A stretch of DNA of 64,000 nucleotides, from NCBI RefSeq assembly GCF_041022165.1, contig NZ_CP163302.1:1922001-1986000 (forward strand), read 5' to 3'. A program made the translations under genes and the position numbers. Positions 57,823 to 64,000 of the stretch are shown here, one piece after another (positions within the stretch are counted from its first letter, which is position 1; every line of letters begins with the position of its first letter). This stretch comes from Sinomonas sp. P10A9 (GTDB taxonomy: Bacteria > Actinomycetota > Actinomycetes > Actinomycetales > Micrococcaceae). The notes beneath the pieces are model-generated. The model searched no databases and had not been told where the DNA came from. It saw only the letters and a list, made by a program, of their open reading frames with translations.

Positions 57823-59940
57823 ATGAGTCTTGCCCAGGAGATCAACCGCGTCGTCGCACCGTTCGAGGTGGTCAGCGATTACCAGCCGGCAGGGGACCAG
57901 CCTGCGGCCATCGCGGACATCGCGGAGCGGATCCAGAACGGTGAGAAGGACGTCGTGCTGCTCGGTGCGACCGGCACGGGCAAGAGTGCGACGACCGCAT
58001 GGGTCATCGAGAAGCTCCAGCGGCCCACGCTCGTCATGGTCCAGAACAAGACCCTCGCCGCGCAGCTCGCCAACGAATTCCGTGAGCTTCTGCCCAACAA
58101 CGCGGTCGAGTACTTCGTCTCCTACTACGACTACTACCAGCCCGAGGCCTACGTCCCCCAGACGGATACCTTCATTGAGAAGGACTCCTCGATCAACGAG
58201 GAGGTCGAGCGGCTGCGGCACTCGGCCACGAATGCGCTCTTGACACGGCGTGACGTCATCGTTGTCGCAACCGTCTCGTGCATCTACGGCCTCGGCACGC
58301 CGGAGGAGTACGTGGCGGGCATGGTGACGCTGCGGCGCGGCATGGAGATGGACCGAGATGCCCTCCTGCGGAAGTTCGTATCCATGCAGTACGTACGCAA
58401 CGACGTGGACTTCCACCGCGGCACCTTCCGCGTCCGTGGCGACACTGTCGAGATCATTCCGATGTACGAGGAGCAGGCGCTGCGGATCGAGTTCTTCGGC
58501 GATGAGGTCGAGTCGATCCACACGCTCCACCCCCTCACCGGGGAGGTGATCCGCGAGGAGACGGAGATGTACGTCTTTCCGGCGAGCCACTACGTCGCGG
58601 GGCCCGAACGCATGTCCCGCGCGATCAAGGGCATCGAGGACGAGCTGGCCGAGAGGCTCAAGCTGCTCGAGTCGCAGAACAAGCTCGTCGAAGCCCAGCG
58701 CCTGCGGATGCGCACCACCTACGACCTCGAGATGATGCAGCAGATGGGCTTCTGCAACGGCATCGAGAACTACTCGCGGCACATCGACGGCCGCGAGTCC
58801 GGGACCGCGCCGCACTGCCTCCTGGACTACTTCCCGGAGGACTTCCTCCTCGTCATCGACGAGTCCCACGTGACGGTTCCCCAGATCGGCTCGATGTACG
58901 AGGGCGATATGTCGCGCAAGCGCACCCTCGTGGAGCATGGCTTCCGGCTCCCCTCGGCGATGGACAACCGGCCCCTCAAGTGGGATGAGTTCCTCGAGCG
59001 CATCGGCCAGACGATCTACCTGTCCGCGACGCCGGGCAAGTATGAGCTGGGGAGGGCCGACGGCGTGGTGCAGCAGATCATCCGGCCCACCGGTCTCATC
59101 GACCCCGAGATCATCGTCAAGCCCACCAAGGGCCAGATCGACGACCTTCTCGGCGAGATCCGCGATCGGGCGGAGCGGGATGAGCGCGTGCTCGTCACGA
59201 CCCTCACGAAGCGCATGGCCGAGGACCTCACCGAGTACCTGCTCGGGCATGGCGTCAGGGTCCAGTACCTCCACTCCGACGTCGACACGCTCCGGCGCGT
59301 CGAACTCCTCCGCGAGCTGAGACTCGGAACCTTCGATGTGCTCGTAGGCATCAACCTCCTGCGCGAGGGTCTCGACCTGCCCGAGGTCTCCCTCGTGAGC
59401 ATTCTCGACGCGGACAAGGAAGGCTTCCTGCGGTCCTCGACCTCGCTCATCCAGACGATCGGCCGAGCAGCCCGGAACGTGTCCGGCCAGGTCCATATGT
59501 ATGCGGACAGGATCACTGACTCGATGGCTCAGGCGATCGACGAGACGAACCGCCGCCGCGAGGTCCAGACCGCCTTCAACAAGGAGCGGGGCATCGATCC
59601 GCAGCCGCTTCGGAAGCGTATCGCGGACATCACGGACCAGCTCGCGCGCGAGGACGAGGACACGCGGGCCCTTCTCGAGGGCAGCCGAAGCGGCAAGGGC
59701 GGCAAGCGGACCAAGGGCACGTCGGCTGCCTCGGCACGCGAGCGCGCCGAATCTGAACTGCGGCGCGATGGGCTGGCCGCTGCCCCGGCCGAGGACCTCA
59801 TCGGCCTCATCGAGCAGCTCACCGAACAGATGCACGGCGCCGCGGCTGAGCTCCAGTTCGAGCTCGCTGCACGCCTCCGCGACGAGGTGGGTGACCTCAA
59901 GAAGGAACTGCGGCAGATGCAGGCAGCCGGCCATGCGTGA
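57823..59940 (+). CDS. uvrB: Excinuclease ABC subunit B
   Basis: 705 residues from ATG 57823; TAGATT (57811-57816) ends six bases before it. DNA-damage verification helicase of nucleotide excision repair. Walker [11 protein letters not shown], the DNA-gripping beta-hairpin [20 protein letters not shown] (family signature), DESH box IDESHVT, motif [11 protein letters not shown] and a C-terminal UVR domain that binds UvrC. The last residues overlap the MFS gene by eight bases. Confidence 0.97.
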   Translation: MSLAQEINRVVAPFEVVSDYQPAGDQPAAIADIAERIQNGEKDVVLLGATGTGKSATTAWVIEKLQRPTLVMVQNKTLAAQLANEFRELLPNNAVEYFVSYYDYYQPEAYVPQTDTFIEKDSSINEEVERLRHSATNALLTRRDVIVVATVSCIYGLGTPEEYVAGMVTLRRGMEMDRDALLRKFVSMQYVRNDVDFHRGTFRVRGDTVEIIPMYEEQALRIEFFGDEVESIHTLHPLTGEVIREETEMYVFPASHYVAGPERMSRAIKGIEDELAERLKLLESQNKLVEAQRLRMRTTYDLEMMQQMGFCNGIENYSRHIDGRESGTAPHCLLDYFPEDFLLVIDESHVTVPQIGSMYEGDMSRKRTLVEHGFRLPSAMDNRPLKWDEFLERIGQTIYLSATPGKYELGRADGVVQQIIRPTGLIDPEIIVKPTKGQIDDLLGEIRDRAERDERVLVTTLTKRMAEDLTEYLLGHGVRVQYLHSDVDTLRRVELLRELRLGTFDVLVGINLLREGLDLPEVSLVSILDADKEGFLRSSTSLIQTIGRAARNVSGQVHMYADRITDSMAQAIDETNRRREVQTAFNKERGIDPQPLRKRIADITDQLAREDEDTRALLEGSRSGKGGKRTKGTSAASARERAESELRRDGLAAAPAEDLIGLIEQLTEQMHGAAAELQFELAARLRDEVGDLKKELRQMQAAGHA

Positions 59941-61405
59941 CGCCGACGAGGGCACTGTCGGCGCACACTTGTCGGCCGACGGTGCCAACCCGGCTGGCGA
60001 GATCCAGAACAGTGGTGGGCATCAAGGCAGTGGTGGGCCGCCGGCTGCGTCCGAAGTAGCGGTGCCCGCTGCGCACGACGGCGCCGCTCGCCGTCGGATT
60101 CAGCGGCGCACCGTCGGCGTCCTGGCCGTTGCCCAGCTCCTGAGCGGGCTCGGGAATGGCGCGACTCTCGCCATCGGATCGCTTCTTGCTGTTCAGTACG
60201 GGGGATCCGATGCATGGGCCGGTGCCGTCACGACGCTGCTCACGCTCACGGCAGCCGTTGCCGCCCTTCCACTGAGCGGTCTCGCGGCGGCCCGTGGACG
60301 GCGGACGGCGCTCGTGGCCGGACTTGGCCTTGCGGCACTCGGCGCGCTGAGCATCGTGCTGGCCACCATGGCATCGTCCCTCGCGCTGCTCCTCATTGGC
60401 GGCGCGCTGCTCGGAGTCGGATCGGCGGTGAACCTGCAGTCGCGCTTTGCCGCTGTAGACCTGGCCGACGCCGCGCACCGCGGCCGCGATCTCTCCCTCG
60501 TGGTCTGGTCGATCACCGTCGGCGCGGTCGCCGGCCCGAACCTCATCAAGCCCGGCGCGGCACTTGGGGCAGCCCTCCACCTGCCCGGGACAGCTGGACC
60601 CTTCCTCATCTCCGTGACCGGGATGGTGATGGCGGGAGCGCTGCTGTGGTTCGGTCTGCGGCCCGATCCGCTCCTCGAAGCACGGAAGCACGCGGCCGCA
60701 CCGACGCCGGCCAGGATGTCCCGGCAGGTATACGCCCCGACGGGGCGGCAGGCCTGGCGAAAGGCCTTCGGCGGGGGTGTGCACGCGATCCGGACATCGC
60801 CGGGTGCCGGTTTGGCCGTCGCGGGAGTCGTGGTGGCCCATGCTGTCATGGTCGCCGTCATGTCGATGACTCCGTTGCATCTGCAGCAGGTCACGGTTGC
60901 GCCCATGGGAGCCATGGACCACTCGGGGCATGCCGACCAAGTGAGCACGGACTCTTTCGCGCTCATAGGATTCACGATCTCCCTGCACATCGCGGGAATG
61001 TACGCCCTTTCGCCGCTCATGGGCTGGCTCGCCGACAGGCTCGGTCGACGACGCGTCCTCGCGGGAGGCCATGGGATACTTCTGGTCTCCGTGGCGCTCG
61101 CTGCGATCGGCGCCTCGAGTCCCGCTGCGGTGACAGTGGCGCTGGTCCTCCTCGGGCTCGGCTGGTCCGCGGCAACGATTGCTGGCTCCGCGCTGCTGGC
61201 CGAAAGCGTGGGCGAGGCGCATCGCGTCCAAGCCCAGGGTGTGAACGACACGGCCATGGGGCTGGCCGGAGCACTCGGCGGTGCGCTCTCCGGCGTCGTG
61301 ATGTCTCTTGTCGGATTCCCCGGCCTCGCCCTCGTCGCCGGTGCGTTCAGTGTGGCCCTCCTCGTGGGCGCGATGATGAGCAGAGGGCGACCGGCCCGTG
61401 TCTAA
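59933..61405 (+). CDS. MFS transporter
   Basis: 490 residues from ATG 59933. A hydrophilic ~55-residue N-terminal tail, then about twelve membrane segments; [11 protein letters not shown] and [11 protein letters not shown] are the two cytoplasmic MFS signature loops. A loop between segments 7 and 8 reads [21 protein letters not shown], rich in Met and His, which may bind metal. It is coupled to uvrB by an eight-base overlap, an arrangement seen in related genomes. Substrate unknown. Confidence 0.85.
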   Translation: MRDADEGTVGAHLSADGANPAGEIQNSGGHQGSGGPPAASEVAVPAAHDGAARRRIQRRTVGVLAVAQLLSGLGNGATLAIGSLLAVQYGGSDAWAGAVTTLLTLTAAVAALPLSGLAAARGRRTALVAGLGLAALGALSIVLATMASSLALLLIGGALLGVGSAVNLQSRFAAVDLADAAHRGRDLSLVVWSITVGAVAGPNLIKPGAALGAALHLPGTAGPFLISVTGMVMAGALLWFGLRPDPLLEARKHAAAPTPARMSRQVYAPTGRQAWRKAFGGGVHAIRTSPGAGLAVAGVVVAHAVMVAVMSMTPLHLQQVTVAPMGAMDHSGHADQVSTDSFALIGFTISLHIAGMYALSPLMGWLADRLGRRRVLAGGHGILLVSVALAAIGASSPAAVTVALVLLGLGWSAATIAGSALLAESVGEAHRVQAQGVNDTAMGLAGALGGALSGVVMSLVGFPGLALVAGAFSVALLVGAMMSRGRPARV

Positions 61406-61435
61406 CACGTGATGACCGCGCGGCCGGATTCACCC

Positions 61436-62815
61436 TCAGTCCGGATCTGCCATGCCGAGGAGCCTCGCGAAGATCGCTTCGCCGTCGTCGGTGATGCCGT
61501 CGTGGTGGAAGTCCGACGTCTCCCAGACCTGAAGGCCGCGCACACGGCCAGCCGTTTCGAGCGACAGTCCACGGTCTACGAAGATGTCGTCACGGTAGAC
61601 CGCGGCGGCGGCCGGCACGGTGTTGGCCGCAAGCCGCGCGGAATCATACAGCGGCCCCCAGTCGGACTTCTGGGCGAGGATCTCGGCGGTATCGGCGAGC
61701 GGCACGAGCGCCGGATCCTGCTCGAAGTACCACGGCATGACCATCTCACCGAGCAACAGTGGCTCCGCGGCGTCGGCCTTGAACTCGGGGCGCTCATCGA
61801 GGACGCGCCACGCGGCCCAATCGCTGGCCCCGCCCTGGGCATAGATCGCCTCATGCAGGACGGCGTAGAGGGGGTTGGGCGCACGCGTCACGAGCCCTTG
61901 GACCTGAGCCAGGAACACATCCGACAGCCGCGCACCGTTCCCGCCGCCTGAGCCGCCCACCCCACCGCCGAAGGCGTCCTCGAGCAGATAGTGCAGCGTG
62001 TCGACGCGTGTGTTGCCCCCCAGCAGGCTCCCCACGAGCTGGAAGCGCTCGGGAGTGAGCCGCTCACCCGACGGTAGCCGCTCGTCGTGGTCCCTCAGGT
62101 GCCCGATCACGGCGGACACGGCCGCGCGGTCGTCGGGATACCAGCCGAAGTACTGGGCATTGCGTGCGGCAACCCGCTCGTAGGTCGCCCGGTAGACGCG
62201 TTCAGCCGGTCCCTCGAGGGGCGCAAGGCCGCCCGTGAGGAGCGCCCGACGCAGGCCGTGGGGTGCCAAGGAGAGATACGTGAGGGTGCAGAATCCGCCG
62301 TAGCTCTGGCCGAACACCGTCCAAGGGCCGGACCCGAGCTCCCGCCGGATCGCCTCGCAGTCCAGGACGATCGAGTCGGCGCGGAAGTGCGAGAGGTATT
62401 CTGCCTGCGCAGCGGCGCCCCCCCGGTGGGGGAGCGTGACGCGGTCGGCGGGGGTCGAGAGTCCCGTTCCCCGCTGGTCGAGCATCAGGATGCGGAAGTC
62501 CGCCGCGGCTGCCTTCATCCAGCCGCTCAGGCTCGTGACGCGATTGCCCCGGCCTCCCGGGCCGCCCTGCAGGAACACAAGCCACGGCAGCTTCTCGGCG
62601 GCTTGCGCAGGATGCGCGGCCGAGGTGTACTCCCGCGCGAACACCTCGATGAGCTCGCCGTCCGGCCGTCCATGGTCGATCGGGACCGCGAAGACATGCT
62701 CCACGGTCCGCAGTCCGCGGAACTCATGGCGTCCGACGATACGGTGGGCGAACGACGCCGCCACCCTCCCGCTGAGCCCACTGGTGCCTCGTGACGGACG
62801 CGGCGCTGTACTCAC
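61436..62815 (-). CDS. Prolyl aminopeptidase-like alpha/beta hydrolase (peptidase S33)
   Basis: 459 residues from GTG 62815, overlapping the GNAT stop (GTGA). S33 signature: LVFLQGGPGGRG oxyanion region, DQRGTG, nucleophile in FGQSYGGFC, catalytic Asp in RDDIFVDRG and His in DFHHDG. It removes N-terminal proline from peptides. The longer frame compared with short Pip enzymes matches the larger actinobacterial type. Soluble. Confidence 0.9.
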   Translation of the reverse strand: MSTAPRPSRGTSGLSGRVAASFAHRIVGRHEFRGLRTVEHVFAVPIDHGRPDGELIEVFAREYTSAAHPAQAAEKLPWLVFLQGGPGGRGNRVTSLSGWMKAAAADFRILMLDQRGTGLSTPADRVTLPHRGGAAAQAEYLSHFRADSIVLDCEAIRRELGSGPWTVFGQSYGGFCTLTYLSLAPHGLRRALLTGGLAPLEGPAERVYRATYERVAARNAQYFGWYPDDRAAVSAVIGHLRDHDERLPSGERLTPERFQLVGSLLGGNTRVDTLHYLLEDAFGGGVGGSGGGNGARLSDVFLAQVQGLVTRAPNPLYAVLHEAIYAQGGASDWAAWRVLDERPEFKADAAEPLLLGEMVMPWYFEQDPALVPLADTAEILAQKSDWGPLYDSARLAANTVPAAAAVYRDDIFVDRGLSLETAGRVRGLQVWETSDFHHDGITDDGEAIFARLLGMADPD

Positions 62816-63360
62816 CGCCCGGCCCCGAAGGCGGCGAGGGCATCACCCGTGAGCCGGAAGGTGTCCCATTCATCCAGGGGCGATGCGCCCAGACTGCGGT
62901 AGAAACCGATCGAGGGTTCGTTCCACTTCAGGACGGCCCATTCGACGCGGGCGTAGCCGCGCTCGACGGCGATCCTCGCAAGCTCGGTGAGGAGCGCCTT
63001 GCCGTAGCCGCGGGCGCGGGCCTCGGGCCGAACGTACAGGTCCTCCAAATAGATCCCGTGGGTGCCCTCCCACGTCGAGTAGTTGAGGAACCAGAGCGCG
63101 AAGCCCAGCACCTCCGGCGAGCCGGATGTGCTGTCCTCGACGACATGGGCGAAGATCGCCGGATTCTCCCCGAAGAGCTGGTCCGTGAGCGCCTCGACCG
63201 AATTCTTGACGGCGTCCGGTTCCTTCTCATAGACCGCGAGCTCGTGGATGAGCTCGAGGATCGAGGGGACGTCATGGGGAGCGGCGGGCCGGAGGCTCGC
63301 TCGCGCGGGTGGGCGGGAAGAATCAGCGCGGCGGGGCACGGCAACGGATGAGGAACTCAT
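62812..63360 (-). CDS. GNAT family N-acetyltransferase (spermidine/spermine-type)
   Basis: 182 residues from ATG 63360; TAGGTT (63367-63372) ends six bases before it. GNAT domain with DLYVRPEARARGYGKALL acetyl-CoA loop and the polyamine-type motif VEWAVLKWNEPSIGFYRSLGA. Related to SSAT-type enzymes that acetylate polyamines or other amines. It is co-transcribed with the aminopeptidase, so a role in amino-group handling is possible but not shown. Confidence 0.85.
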   Translation of the reverse strand: MSSSSVAVPRRADSSRPPARASLRPAAPHDVPSILELIHELAVYEKEPDAVKNSVEALTDQLFGENPAIFAHVVEDSTSGSPEVLGFALWFLNYSTWEGTHGIYLEDLYVRPEARARGYGKALLTELARIAVERGYARVEWAVLKWNEPSIGFYRSLGASPLDEWDTFRLTGDALAAFGAGR

Positions 63361-63369
63361 ACCTCCAAC

Positions 63370-64000
63370 CTAACCGTCGAGCCTTCCGATCTTGGTCACG
63401 CGGATCACGGCGCTGCCAGCCGCATCGCTCTCGGCGAGGTCGACGTCGGCCGAGAAGCCCCAGTCACGGTTGCCGGCGGGATCGTCGAAGATCTGCCGCA
63501 CGTGCCACAGGCCGGGCCTTTCATCGATGATGAGCAGCTGCGGGCCGCGTGCGTCGGGCCCGGTGGCGATGTCCTCGTGCTCCTCGAAGTAGCCGTCGAG
63601 CGCCTCCTCCCATGCCTCGACGCCGAACCCGGCCTCACCGTCGAGCGCGGCAAGTGCCTGGGAGTCCTCGTCCGCGAAGAGCTCGACGCGCCGGAACAGC
63701 TCGTTCCGGACCATGACACGGAATGCGCGCACGTTGGACGTGAGCGCCGGCGGGGGAGGCGGCGGGGCGTCATGGGTGTGGAGGTCCCTGCCGCTCGTGA
63801 GCTCCTCCCACTCGTCCAGGAGGCTCGAGTCCACCTGGCGGACCAGCTCGCCGAGCCAGGCGATGAGGTCCTCGAGGTCCTCTCGCAGAGCGTCCTGCGG
63901 GACCGTCTGGCGCAGGGCCTTGAACGCGTCGGTGAGGTACCGCAGTACGATGCCCTCGCTCCGGGCCAGCCCGTAGAACTGCACGAACTCGCCGAAGTCC
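63370..64000 (-). CDS. DEAD/DEAH helicase, DUF3516 C-terminal part (5' end outside window)
   Basis: The frame is open to the window edge (it continues past GTG 63984 with DFGEF), so only the C-terminal ~210 residues are seen. They match the DUF3516 domain of large actinobacterial RNA helicases: EGIVLRYLTDAFKALRQTVP, an EELTSGRDL segment and a C-terminal Rossmann-like end. Helicase motifs would lie outside the window. Nine bases separate it from the GNAT -10 box. Confidence 0.8.
   Translation of the reverse strand, partial: DFGEFVQFYGLARSEGIVLRYLTDAFKALRQTVPQDALREDLEDLIAWLGELVRQVDSSLLDEWEELTSGRDLHTHDAPPPPPPALTSNVRAFRVMVRNELFRRVELFADEDSQALAALDGEAGFGVEAWEEALDGYFEEHEDIATGPDARGPQLLIIDERPGLWHVRQIFDDPAGNRDWGFSADVDLAESDAAGSAVIRVTKIGRLDG

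Noticed and set aside
57757..59988. 743-residue minus-strand open frame over uvrB
   Set aside because: Antisense shadow of uvrB with biased composition and no recognisable domain.

Overview
The window is a stretch of high-GC chromosome from an actinobacterium. Gene content and order (FMN riboswitch-ribDEBAH-hisEGF, hisI-trpE-TIGR02234-HGxxPAAW-trpCBA-lgt-gltBD-pyk-ANTAR regulator, def-fmt-rsmB-rpe, polA-Eis, rpsA, coaE-uvrB, DUF3000-RNase D) point to Micrococcaceae, close to Arthrobacter or Sinomonas. That placement is an inference from synteny and codon use, since no database search was possible. I see no prophage, insertion sequence, CRISPR array, secretion system or biosynthetic island. 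The window is mainly core metabolism and information processing.

Layout. 1-13.5 kb: a two-component system whose regulator is frameshifted, then RNase D and DUF3000, threonine aldolase, an SDR protein with DUF6421, MsrB, a YbaK-type deacylase, a sulfurtransferase with SufE, and ZapE. 13.6-14.7 kb: seven minus-strand tRNA genes (Gly, Cys, Val), including an exact 190-bp tandem duplication of a Val-Gly pair, followed by a plus-strand tRNA-Val(CAC) with clear promoter and terminator. 14.8-19.5 kb: PD-(D/E)XK-like protein, def, fmt, rsmB, rpe. 19.6-25.7 kb: an FMN riboswitch, a truncated PnuC/RibM transporter start, the riboflavin genes, then hisE, hisG and hisF. 27-34.4 kb: hisI and the tryptophan genes (without trpG or trpD), then lgt. 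34.4-42.5 kb: gltB with a structured 434-nt leader, gltD and pyk. 42.6-64 kb: ANTAR regulator, tRNA-Leu, PadR with AarF kinase, DHFR-like protein, thioesterase, polA, Eis-like acetyltransferase, polysaccharide deacetylase, rpsA, flavodoxin-like protein, TetR with cupin, YigZ, coaE, uvrB, an MFS transporter, a prolyl aminopeptidase with a GNAT protein, and the end of a DUF3516 helicase. Both window edges cut genes.

Within each block genes are tightly packed, with many 4- or 8-base stop/start overlaps that suggest translational coupling. At least fifteen genes have a TANNNT-like -10 box 6-8 bases before an ATG or GTG, the arrangement expected of leaderless mRNAs. The observations most worth checking are the RibM/PnuC remnant between the FMN riboswitch and ribD, the broken response regulator, the tRNA duplication, a probable frameshift in a small antitoxin-like gene, and the structured gltB leader. 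I did not find a convincing undescribed multi-gene system.
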